From Ipomoea triloba (lineage: Eukaryota; Streptophyta; Magnoliopsida; Solanales; Convolvulaceae), in the NCBI RefSeq assembly GCF_003576645.1, contig NC_044925.1, forward strand, positions 9,237,369-9,301,368: a stretch of DNA of 64,000 nucleotides. The letters are read 5' to 3'. Both the position numbers and the translations under genes were made by a program. Under the pieces are notes generated by a model, which saw only the letters and a list, made by a program, of their open reading frames with translations, did no database searches and was not told where the DNA came from. Shown here in pieces: positions 10,578-21,130 of the stretch (position 1 is its first letter; each line of letters begins with the position of its first letter).

Positions 10578-12006
10578 ATGCACACAAGAGCGAAAAGAAA
10601 CCAAGGCTTATTTCCTCACATACCGGAAAATAACAAGGCAACAAGAAGGAAAAACATCTGAACTGAACAAATGGCTTCTACAAGCGCTATGAGGAACTCT
10701 TAAGGAAGAGGGACAACTATACCAAATCCACCACCAGTTCCAATTAACCCACCTAGACAAACCATTTAGAATGATCCAATATTAGAAGAACCATAGATTA
10801 ACCGAGTGAATCCACCGGAGCAAATTCGAGTTGACGAATACTATGAAGTACCGCAAGAACAACAAAGATCCATAGCAGACTACATGACGCCAAAACTTAA
10901 TATGCATAACTCTATTTATGTACCACCATTGGAGAATGTAAACTTTCATGTGCACCCGACAATCCTTACTTTGGTTTAAAACAATTAGTATGCAGGATTA
11001 CCGTCAGAAGATCCACATGCGCATATAACAAGATTTATTCGAGCTTGCGGGATGTACAGACAGGAAGGAGTAAGTGAAGAGATCATCAGACTAAAACTAT
11101 TTCCATTCTCGGTAATTGGAGAAGCAGCACGATGGCTAGAAAGCAAGGATGACCATTAATTCAGATCTTGGCAGCAGTTACATAAAGAATTTATGAATGA
11201 ATTTTTTCCAATCATCAAGACAATGAGGATTAGAAGACATATCCAAGAATTCAATCAAGGGAGATTAGAAAGTTTAGGAGAAGCCTAGAGGTGATTTAAG
11301 TTTTTAAAAAGGCAGTGTCCACACGATCTTATGCATCCTTGGGATGTAATCAATTCATTTTATGGAGGCTTAACTGACGAAGGGAAAATGCTCCTTTGCT
11401 CATCTTCGAGTGGTGCATTTGTCTCATTCGCATTGCCAGAAGCGGAAGAACTAATTGAAAAATTTTTGAAAAATACTTCGTGTTGGTACGATAGAAGAGA
11501 AGAACATGGCGGAATGTATGAGGTAAACAGTCATGTAGCAAACGAAGCAAAGATTGAAGCAATGAATCACGAAATCAAAAAGCTACAAGCTATGGTAGAA
11601 AAAATGTCCGAAAGGCATTACGGGCAACATCTAAGCAATACAGAGAATAATCCTAAGGAAAGAGTTAATGTCGTGGAAGCAATTGAAGAGAAACATAATG
11701 AATGTGATCAAATGGATGTAATTTGTGGAATATGCAATTTTGAGAGAGAAAGAGTGAAGAAAGAGAAAGAAAAGACTACCTCTTGTAGTCCAAACATTGA
11801 GAAGAACATTGAAAACGCTTCTTGTGGAATTCCAATGAAGAAAGAACAAGGCAAGATCACCTCTTGTGATCATGAAGAAGGAAAGAATGAGGAGATCACC
11901 TCGTGTGATCAAGCTAAAGAAACCGTGTCGCGAAAGCACGAATCCAAAACCTCAAAAGGAAAAGATAGGGCAAGAAAAGGTACATTTAATGCTTTCATGC
12001 AAAAAA
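10578..12006 (+). pseudogene. Degenerate Athila gag
   Basis: Starts at an ATG encoding a basic stretch. Recognisable Gag sequence includes SIADYMTPKL, GLPSEDPHAHITRFIRACG (near 10990-11050), RLKLFPFSVIGEAARWLE and WQQLHKEFMNEFFP, the conserved order of Athila capsid proteins that coat the RNA in cytoplasmic particles. In-frame stops occur near 10976, 11156 and 11286. From 11331 a clean 228-residue stretch follows, with a possible coiled coil (HEIKKLQAMVEKMSE) and three repeats of an EEITSCD/GKITSCD-like unit. An A7 run near 12000 shifts the frame into the protease. Dead gene, confident family. Confidence 0.85.
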
Positions 12007-12645
12007 ATTTTCAATGATAAACAATGCCGTGAATTATTTGGGAATGATGCTTATGATGATTATGCTTGTTTAGACAAAGAGTTTTCGGCTTTTATGAATA
12101 CGGGTTACCCCGTAAAGAAATGTGACTCGGGAGCTTTCGTAGTTCCTTGTTCCATTAAGAACATGAACATTCAAAATGCTCTCGCCAATCTTGGAGCTTC
12201 TATCAATTTAATGCCCTCTAGTTTGTTTGAACAATTAAGCTTACCTAGTTTAAAATCGACAAGGCTTACACTTCGCCTAGCCGACGGAACCACGCGGTAT
12301 CCGAAAGGTCTAGCGGAGGATGTGCTTGTGAAAGTAGGATAATTTTTAGTGCCAATCGACTTTATTGTTTGTGAAATGGGAAGGGATGAGCCCTTTGGCT
12401 CTTTGATCCTTGGAAGACCATTTTTAGCTACATGCCATGCTCGAATTGATGTGAGCATGACCAAAATTACTTTAAGATTTGATGGACAAACCGAGAAAAA
12501 AGGAAAGGAAAGACTTGAAAAGAAAGATGAAGATATGGTCACGGTGAAAACAAAGACCAAACCAAGGTGGAAGAATGAAAAGTCGGTCTGGAAGAACACA
12601 TGGGCTCCAAAATGTTTTCAAACCACTACTAAGGAATATGGTTAA
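12007..12645 (+). pseudogene. Athila aspartic protease relic
   Basis: Retroviral-type protease that would process Gag-Pol. Visible features are VVPCSIKNMNIQNALANLGASINLMP, where the active-site triad DLGAS reads NLGAS (near 12189), LADGTTRYPKGLAEDVLVKVG, a stop at 12340, then FIVCEMG and LILGRPFLAT. The usual catalytic Asp is Asn, so it would be inactive even without the stop. The frame ends at 12645 in a Lys-rich tail, with no reverse transcriptase after it. The matching protease in element C keeps Asp. Confidence 0.85.
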
Positions 12646-12664
12646 GAGAGAAGGAGACACGTTG

Positions 12665-12713
12665 CGTCTAGCCAGAGACGTAAAACGTGGCGCTGCTTGG
12701 GAGGCAACCCAAG
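12665..12713 (+). ncRNA. Conserved post-pol hairpin motif
   Basis: CGTCTAGCCAGAGACG can fold with a CGTCT/AGACG stem, followed by CGCTGCTTGGGAGGCAACCC. The same arrangement occurs at 45311-45356 in element C (CGTCGGGCTAAAGACG, then GATCGGGAGGCAACCC) just after its integrase stop. Conservation between diverged elements and the stem-preserving difference suggest an RNA element; its role is unknown to me. Confidence 0.55.
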
Positions 12714-13831
12714 GCTTTAATAATTAATTTACGTTGTTTTTATGTTTTGTTTTTAATGCTTTATTAGTATTTAGTTGGTATATGTTTTTGGGAGACAAAC
12801 TTGTAGGGTTAATGGTCGAAAAATGCTATGGGAACGCCAAAATGGGACAAAAGGCGAAAGGAAAAATTGAAAACCGGAGAAAAATGATGGACTGGACTGT
12901 CCACGTGTCATTCACGCGTGAAGGACACGTGGATGGATTCCAGTATCTATCCACGCGCACAATCACGCGTGAACACCACAAAGTGGTGTGAACAAAAGAG
13001 CTCGGCCGAACCACGAATGTTTCATCCCCAAACACAAATTTCTTCTCGTCGTCCACGCCAAAACACCAATCCTAAGCAAGGTTTGAGTAAAAGTTGATTA
13101 TTTTCCACCTTTCTTGATCAATACAAAGGCTAGAATATTACCACAAGGTAAAAACACATTCTTAAAGCTATTTCAATGGTTATTGTTGAATTTTGAAGAG
13201 TATATTCATGAAATCTATCCTACATTGTTTTGCAATATTTAGTATGATGTGAATGTTTATAATGGTTAGAAAAGCATCATAGAACTTTATTTCATTGCTT
13301 TCTTCCATTATTTGAGATTAAATTGGTAGATTGAATTCAAATTTTGAACTATAGTATGAACACCATGAAAATCCAAATGGGTTTGCTCTATTTCTTAATG
13401 TTATAATGAAATTGATGATTGAATTGATGTGCAAACTTGTTATAGAACGTATATATATCATCAATTTGATATTACACATGTTACATTGTTAAATTGCATT
13501 TTCATTCTTTAACCCTAATTCTTGAATCTGGGGAAGAAAATGAAGTTGACTTCTATGTTGACACTATTGACTTTTGAATTGAATTACCATATCTTGAAAT
13601 TGAGCATGTGTGTGATATTGGAAATTTATTTTTAACATTTTTATGATAGGAATTAATCCAAAAAGAGGGGAAACTATGGCAAAATTTTCAAAAATCCCAA
13701 CCCCTATTTTTAAAATTTCACAATTGTTGACAAGAAATTTGGGCAACAATTCTTGGTCTGATAATGGAAGATATTTGCAACTAACCAATTGTTCTTTTAT
13801 GAATTATTGTTAATTGTTGAAATTTTGTAGG
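12714..13831 (+). other. Element B spacer between protease and downstream ORF
   Basis: AT-rich spacer without a convincing frame. Positions 12899-12975 hold two ACGCGT and two CACGTG sites around a GGATTCCAGTA phrase, matching the U3 module of the LTRs. The segment ends TTTTGTAG/G at 13830, a good splice-acceptor consensus directly before the next ATG, consistent with a spliced downstream message. Confidence 0.5.
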
Positions 13832-14008
13832 ATGGGTCGAAGTAAAGAACTTGCTAATAAAAGTAAACATGACGACACTGATTCTAGTAGACAACAAACA
13901 AGAGTACAACCCTCTAGACGTCAATAACCGGAGGACATTTCACGACAAGCCGTTCCGGAAGAATTGGGTAAAAGACCCCTAAGAAATTTGTCACCGGCAG
14001 AGCGAGCA
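13832..14008 (+). pseudogene. Downstream Athila ORF, 5' fragment
   Basis: ATG-initiated basic N-terminus (MGRSKELANKSKHDD) with a stop at 13925; the frame then continues to 14008, where element D interrupts it. Athila elements carry an additional ORF here, called ORF1-type or env-position, often beginning with such a basic region. Its continuation is at 25800. Confidence 0.55.
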
Positions 14009-14779
14009 TGTAACACCCCCAATTTCTACTCCATGATTAAACATAAATAAACAATAATTCTAACTAACCATACTGAAAATAAATGCGGAAGCGAAATCAA
14101 AACTTAAACTATGGGGTGTCACGCCACGCTTGGGCAACCAACTAACCCAAACGCACAGGCTATAAAGGTTTCCAACTACAATCCATAATACGACCATTCA
14201 CTATCAATATACAAAACCATTATAATATAACATATTGGAAACAACTAAACCAATATGCCAAGAATTTCTTCAAGAGGTAACTAGTTCTACGACGCGCTCT
14301 CAAACTAGCCACAAACTTTAGATCCTGAAAACAACAAGATTTCAAAACACAAACAACATTAGCATAAAAATGCTAAGTAAGGTTCACTTTGCCCCGTAAA
14401 ATATGTTAATTTTTAGTTAGAAAATAAGTATACTTTGTAAATAGGTTTTGATACTTAAAGAAACCGCCTTTTAGGAAATATATAGCCAAAGGCCTTGTAA
14501 GAGTATTTTCAAAAGATTTTAAGAAGTATTTTGGGACCACAACTCATTAAGTAAGAAAACTTCCAATGTAAAGGGTTTCAAATACTTTAAATCAATACTA
14601 GACTAAATAAGGGGATTTTCAAGATAAGGGAGGAGATTCTAAATGTTTAACTCACACCAAAACATGAGATTTTCCCACAATAAGGTTTATAGTTTTTCTC
14701 CAAAATATTTTACTCAACAACCATGCTACACTTTACCCAACAATCATTCCATATTTCATATAGAGTAATAGATCCTTAA

Positions 14780-14780
<1 letters not shown>

Positions 14781-14815
<35 letters not shown>
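14781..14815. repeat. (AAT)n microsatellite
   Basis: About eleven AAT units inside the D LTR, absent from J at the equivalent place. Confidence 0.9.
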
Positions 14816-14816
<1 letters not shown>

Positions 14817-16377
14817 TTATAAACTTCAAGATATCGTAATCATGGTTCATTATACTCAAAACATAGCATCATATATATATTTATGATAATAGTAGTTAGC
14901 AATTACAAGCATTATAACCGTTTCATAAAGTATTCCCTAATTACTTCCAAATCATAGTATAACAATCATAAGCCACTTAAGGCATAATACTTTCTTAAAA
15001 TGTTTCAAATATATATATATAGAATTACATTCATGTACAAACAACACTTAAAATACAAACGTGTGGACTATTTACAGTCGTTGGATTTTGTTTATGGACG
15101 GTCTGATGGTGTTATTTATTTTTCCGCTTTTATTTTTTAATTTTGGCGTATGTTTAGTGCAGGGGGGTGTTTTTATTTTCGTTTTGGGCATTTTAGTCAT
15201 TTCAATCGTGGTCGCGTGTTTGAGACCTGGAGTTCTCTCCACTCTGTAAACCTAGGGGAATTCTCTCCACTTGCTGCTATGCACGTCGTCTATTGTGTTC
15301 TTGGTGTCGTGACATTTGTTCATCAACGCGTTGCTGGGGATCTGGGATAGAGCGATGGTCTTCGGTGGGGTCCTTACATCGGAACAAACGGTCGGGACAA
15401 CCGGCGCAAGGTGTCGGGTTAGGTATTTTTTTTGCCGTAGTCTATTTTTTTTTCCTGGTTTTGTTTGGTATTCGAAGTTTATAGGTGTGGTGGGTTCGTT
15501 TTTTTTGTTGTTTTACGGGTTTGATGATTTTTTAAGGTTTATTTTTTTGTTAAGAATTTGTCGTTGTGAGTTTGTTGCTGTATAATAATCGTCTTGTTTC
15601 TTGTTTTGGTCGTCTCAATTTCTGTGGTTTTTGTGTTGCTATTCGTCCGTGGGGGTGGGTTTCAGATTCGGGGGTGGTGGTTCGGGTGGGTGCATAGTCA
15701 GCTAGAAGCGTGTGCTTGCTGTTGGACGAGTTTGATGATAATTTAGGGTGTAGTTTTTTTGTTTATTTAATCTCTTCGTGGTTTTGTTGTGGTATAATAA
15801 TGGTCATGTTTCTTGTCTTGTTCGTCTAAATTTCTGTGCTTGTGTGTTGTTGTTCATCCTAGAATGGTGGGTTTAGATTCGGGGGTGTTGGTTCGGGTGG
15901 GTGCATAGACAGCTAGGAGTGTGTGCTATGTGTTCTTCTGTTTTCGTATTTGTGTTAGATATTATGTTGGTTGTGTGGTTTGGGTGTTTAAGGGGGGTGT
16001 ATGTTTAGGCTGTGAACTCTATGATATATAGTATGGATTGTGGGTGTTTTAGCTCTTGCACTCTGTGGTTGATGCATATGCGTGGGGTGTGCTCGGGTAG
16101 TCTGAACTAGTGTGATTATGTTTTTCTGTATCTATTGTGAATGGGTGTGTAGTTTAGAAGTGTGCATGGGTGGGTGTACCGGAAGAGGATGAAGATGGAT
16201 TTGAAATCTTACCCATATTTTGACTTCTCAAAAATTGATATGGTGTGTGTTGCCATTTTTGTTGGTGGGTTCTGTTTTCTTTTGTGAGGTGTAGGGTGTA
16301 TGTGCATTTCTTCATTCTAGTGTGTGGACTAGTACACTAACAGTGTGCACTATTGTTGGCAGAATTTTTTTCCAATT

Positions 16378-16955
16378 CTTCGTCATGAGCACTATTTTCT
16401 TCTTTGTTTTGATTTTCGCCGGTATCGGTTGGAGGTCATAGACAACGCGTCTGCTCCGACAACAAAGAAGAAGAAGTATGGTGATTCGCTTGAGGTTATG
16501 CTATTAGATGACCCATCCCTGCAATTCATTTTTTAACCTTCGCGTGACTTGTATTTTTTTCAGATTTGTGTACATCATTTTTTTTTGGTTTTACGTTAAA
16601 TTTTGTGTTTCCTTTTCCGTTTTGCAGTAGGACATGTTGTCCGAATTCTTTGGCAAAATTCATGCTGGGAGGTCGGTGTTGTGTGTTGGTCTTGTGCCTA
16701 AATGGATGCAAATGGCCTCACGTGATTCTAAAAATAAGTCTGATTATGGGGTATCTAATGCTCCACATGGAGACTTTTGTTGGCCAGGGGGTTTCGTAGT
16801 GGGATTGTGGCCTTGTCAAGGGTGACAATAATATGTTGCACAAGTTGAGGTTGCAGTACATGAAGGAGCTTACAATGTCGGAGTTCAATTTGCAAAGATC
16901 GAGGAACTTGGCTTGGGCGTATCAGTCAATCAGTGCACCGTTGTCTACTTTGTAG
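16378..16955 (+). pseudogene. ULP1-like (C48) cysteine protease relic
   Basis: ULP1-type peptidases process or remove SUMO; plant Mutator-like elements are known to carry such genes. The first part reads RHEHYFLLCFDFRRYRLEV then IDN, with the catalytic His region (HEHY) and the Asp in IDN. After a probable intron (CAG acceptors near 16562 and 16627) come DMLSEFFGKI and RDSKNKSDYG, where the family has DCG: the catalytic Cys codon is Tyr at 16745-16747. HMETFVGQGV, the usual continuation of that block, appears in another frame (a frameshift near 16755), followed by KLRLQYMKELTMSEFNL. A stop follows near 16952. Inactive as a protease; family call from motif order. Confidence 0.7.
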
Positions 16956-17815
16956 TGATCATGTTTCCACTTTGTTTTATAGGGAATGGTGTTTTGATAT
17001 AGTGGTTTTTTTGTGCACATGATAGTTTCATATTTTCAAAACTTCTATTTTATTATTAGGAATTGCAGGGGTCTTTGAGTGGTGTTTTTGCCTCTTACTC
17101 ATTCACGTGTGCCGCCATCTTTTTGGCCAAATAGTTTTTTGCATGCATAACAATTATTAAAGTTGTTCATTTTCAGTTTCTATCGATGTTGTTTGTTATT
17201 TACTTTGCGGTATTCTATCTCATGCACACGCCTATTCATGTTTATTCCTTTATGCTCGAACTATTCCAGGTGTTGTGGTGGGTTTCCTTGCCTTTGCAGT
17301 TTGATACTCAAGCACATGTGTGCACTCTGGTGTTCAAGTTAATTTTTGTTATTTGCGTAAACGTTATTAGTTATGCGTGCCGCTTAAGGTCTTCGGTGTA
17401 CACGAAATATGAGAGGTGTGTGCACTATGGCCTTTGCTGGTGTGCGCACTAGATTGTACCTGCGTAGTCAAGAATTCTGCGTCATTTGTGCACACAATAA
17501 AGAGAATCGATGCACACAGTGTCCTTATTCATTTTTACAACAGTGTCTACTACCGTGATTTCGGTTACATGTGAATTTCTATATTGTTTATGTGACTGTA
17601 TTTTCATTAAGCTTATGCATAGTGCTATAGTAATGGGCAACTGTGTGCACACGCAGGTAGAGTTGTGTGCACACGCGGATAGAGTTGTAAGCGAGATGTC
17701 ACACTACACAGGTGTGTGCTCTCGGGTGTGTGCACCCAAACGCATTGGCGTATTAATCAAGTACTACTACTGTCCGATGTCACTAATAATTGCTAAAGCT
17801 GCAAATATTCTCAAA

Positions 17816-18229
17816 TCATTCAAATAACAAATTAACAAATTGACCAGAGTGTGCATGTCTGTTTATTAATCTTTGCATTACCTTTTGCCATTTTTCCACA
17901 AACTCTTCGATACTCAATGTTTCATCCCATACTGCATTGTTTAGGGCTTTTTTTGAACTCCTAGTTTTTACCCAATTCATTCCCGACCATTCCCCCACTT
18001 TTGTCATAATATGCCACATACAGAACCAGTGCCTCGTCGCTAGCATAATCTTTGGTACTGTCACCTTGAGGGCTAGGTTTTGATATGTTATGGTACATCT
18101 CGGTGTATTCCCCATTGTGTCTTGGAAACTCTTTAATAGCCACTCGTATGAATCTACATCTTCTTTAGCAATTAGTCCCGCTCCGAACATAATGCATCTC
18201 TTATGGTTATCCACTCTAGTAAAGGACAC
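17816..18229 (-). pseudogene. FAR1/FHY3-type Mutator transposase relic
   Basis: A 137-residue frame matching the core of Mutator-like transposases related to FAR1/FHY3: VDNHKRCIMFGAGLIAKED, SYEWLLKSFQDTMG, then RHWFCMWHIMTKV (the C-x2-H signature after the second catalytic Asp) and EEFVEKWQKVM. The second catalytic position, normally ITDQD, reads ITYQN, so catalysis is lost. The N-terminal zinc domain and first Asp are not seen upstream; the C-terminal part and SWIM domain are absent. It lies on the strand opposite the ULP1-like relic. Confidence 0.8.
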
Positions 18230-19112
18230 AATTACTAGCTTGTATCTGCAATGTAAACAGGGACTCTAAATTAGTGCACACAGTAGTTCTACTATGCACA
18301 CATTACGTATATAGTGTAAACAACACTTCCTCTGTTTTTTTTGTACTAAAAAAAACAGTGCATTTTTTCAAGTGCAATATTACAGCCATATTACGCTAAA
18401 TTTGCAACGAATCCATGTTTTCTACATTCGTGCACACAATAATATGTTGTGGTGCACACACTAGCGTTAACACAGTTCTCACAATAGAATCATAAATATA
18501 TTTAAATTGTACGTGTTTTGTATTCAAGAGATATACCTGAGTCACTGAGTGCACGCTCAGTCATGCCTGTGTGCAAGGGCATTGCAGTGCAACTCCTCCC
18601 CCACTCAAGCCGTTAAATTTCTTCGAACTTAGTTTAACTTTGTGTTCTAATTAGTTTCATTCAATCTCGTTACCAGTACGCACAGTAATTATAAAACCTT
18701 TTGTAGTCAGCACAATTCATCGGAATTTGTCTCACATTCGTTTTTACGGTGCTCATGGTATGGACGAATTACTAACCTGGGTTTATCGCATTCATCTTGC
18801 TTGCAGCAGTCTCATTCATGGCTTCTCGGCACGGTGGTGTGTGCTGCTTCCCCGCGCCTGCGTTGGTTTTGCGCTCACAAGAACGTAGAGTAATCCTACC
18901 ATACTTTCACTACCTTAATTCTAGCGTGAATATCATACCAAATTTAATTTGATTTTTATTTGGGATTGCTTTCCCATAAATACCCTTCCATTATATAAAT
19001 CAGAATCTTTAATTAATTTATTTAGCTTCATCTAATCCGTTCATCTGCACACATCCAACGGCCAAATGTTGTCTTCATGTTTGTATTTTAAGTGTGTTTG
19101 CACTTGAGTGCA

Positions 19113-19116
<4 letters not shown>

Positions 19117-19201
<85 letters not shown>
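19117..19201. repeat. (TA)n microsatellite
   Basis: TA repeat broken by TGTATA, adjoining the right end of the Mutator-like element; a shorter TA run adjoins its left end. Confidence 0.9.
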
Positions 19202-19202
<1 letters not shown>

Positions 19203-20432
19203 AGTATGGAGGATTTCAAGAGAACATTTCTCACAAGATATACTTCTGAACATAATAGTAGTTCCAAAACATATTCTTCTCTCATAAGTATTTTCAAAAC
19301 ATAACATAAATATAGAGGACTCATAACTTCATATAGCAATACTCATTAAGTAATCATTTCAAATATAGACTTTCTCATAGTCATTCTCAAAAACATATAT
19401 GTCAATAATCATAGATAGGGAGGAATTCAAACCATATTTCTCAAACATCCATATATCATAATAAATAAGTGGAGGTATACCAATCGTAATCAATCTCAAT
19501 ATCACAACAGTGGGGCAAGGACATCATCTCAGTGAAGCCCTAAGTGAACAGCAACCCTCTACTGAACACATCACACAACCCCCACTTTACCACAGGTGGA
19601 AACATGACCAATACCTTAAGTGTGCACACCCCTAACTGGGATTCCAAGCCCAGCGGCTAGTAAACTAATCATAGTAACCCAGGATTATTTCTACCAGGTT
19701 ACCCCTCAAATACTAACCCAGGATTATTTCTATCGGGTTTAATTCCAACATAGGGCCTTAGCCCACATCACAATTCACATCACAATCCAACACAGAAAGG
19801 GATAAACCTCCAAAATAAGTATATTTTTATATCATTCCTCCAAGATAGTAATATACTTTTAAAATAGGTTTGCATAAATATTTTTATTGCCCGTAGGCTA
19901 TTACAAAATAAAATTTCTCAAAGTCAACTAGGGTGTACAACTCGATGATAGTCATAACCATAAACGTAGAGTTTATTTCCAAAATAGTATTTATCCTCCA
20001 AATAGAATACATACATATTCATATTTACAAAATAGTATTTAACCTTCATATTAGAGTACTTTGTCTCCAAAAACATATAGATCATCAAAAATAAATATAC
20101 ATATATATAGGTATAAAGACTTATATAATTTTTAGTATATAGCTTTTAATAATCATATAATAGATTATTATACCAAAATAATTATATGAAGCTTGATTAG
20201 CTTAATAGTTAAGGATTACAATTATTAAGTATTAGGTCCAGGTTTTGAATCTTATTCTAAGCACAAGAAATCATTTTATAAAGATTAAAGGGAAACAAAA
20301 AAACACAAACACAGGGCAAAGGGTTCGACCTCAGACTTCACGCCCAAAACCAGTGCATCTCACCATCACACCACTCTACTCAATCGTAACAAGTTTGGGC
20401 AAAGAGACTATAAGTCTCGTTCCAGCCTGTTA

Positions 20433-20982
20433 CCCAGCAGCACAAGCCAGTATAGATTTCCAGCAACAGAGTTTCTATAATCGCAGCAACGTCCCAGATG
20501 AATACATTCAAAATATAATTTTCATATCACAAAATCATACATATATTTATATACCAAAAATTAGTGGATCAATTGTTGGTCCCAAGGGGATGGGGTACAA
20601 GTCTAGAGGGGGGGGTGAATAGACTTGTATAAGATTTTGCAAATCTTTTCGACCTCTCGTGTGTATTGAACTCAGGATGTTTAGGTTTGATACCTCACGA
20701 GGTGAAGACAAAGTTTTATGCGCAGCGGAAAAGTTATCCCCTTTTAGTTAGCACGAGTTTGAGTTAGTTCGAGAGGTGTGTTTATATGCAGTGCAATCGA
20801 GAGGTTAGCAAGAGATAAATACAGAAAGTAAATGCGAGAGAGATTTTTAAGTGGTTCGGCCAACCCGCCTACTTCCACTCTTCTTCCAGAAACTCCCTGG
20901 AAGGATTGCACTAAAAACTTCCCTTTTTAGTACAATATCGAGCGCTTGAGCTTTGATCACGAAGCCCGCCTCAAGCCTCAGG
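20433..20982. repeat. First copy of a 550-bp contig-overlap duplication
   Basis: Repeats without visible difference at 20990-21539 (offset 557). The second copy begins right after a single N (20989); the last bases before the N (GGTTTTTC for GGATCTTC) look like a frayed contig end. It includes the 5' 409 bp of the solo LTR. Confidence 0.88.
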
Positions 20983-20988
20983 TTTTTC

Positions 20989-20989
20989 N
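20989..20989. other. Single-N contig join
   Basis: Joins two contigs whose ends overlap by 550 bp; see 20433-20982. Confidence 0.85.
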
Positions 20990-21130
20990 CCCAGCAGCAC
21001 AAGCCAGTATAGATTTCCAGCAACAGAGTTTCTATAATCGCAGCAACGTCCCAGATGAATACATTCAAAATATAATTTTCATATCACAAAATCATACATA
21101 TATTTATATACCAAAAATTAGTGGATCAAT

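Larger units (their letters stand above)
15020..19118. mobile_element. Mutator-like element with ULP1-like and transposase relics
   Basis: Imperfect terminal inverted repeats of about 65 bp: left TAGAATTACATTCATGTAC and inverted right TAGGGTTGCACTCAAGTGC, both followed by ACACTTAAAATACAAAC and ending at CGTTGGAT. Insertion was into a TA repeat of D's LTR, which hides the exact target duplication. Inside are a ULP1-like protease relic (plus strand, 16378-16955) and a FAR1-type transposase relic (minus, 17816-18229). Positions 15100-16340 are T/G-rich with no recognisable protein, including a repeated GATTCGGGGGTG...GTTCGGGTGGGTGCATAG phrase (15665, 15875). 16960-17815 and 18240-19060 are AT-rich and packed with GTGTGCAC palindromes. 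Confidence 0.82.

Noticed and set aside
17186..17827. Small plus-strand Cys/Val-rich frames as novel secreted peptides
   Set aside because: Repetitive GTGTGCAC DNA translates to such residues; no start context or conservation can be seen.
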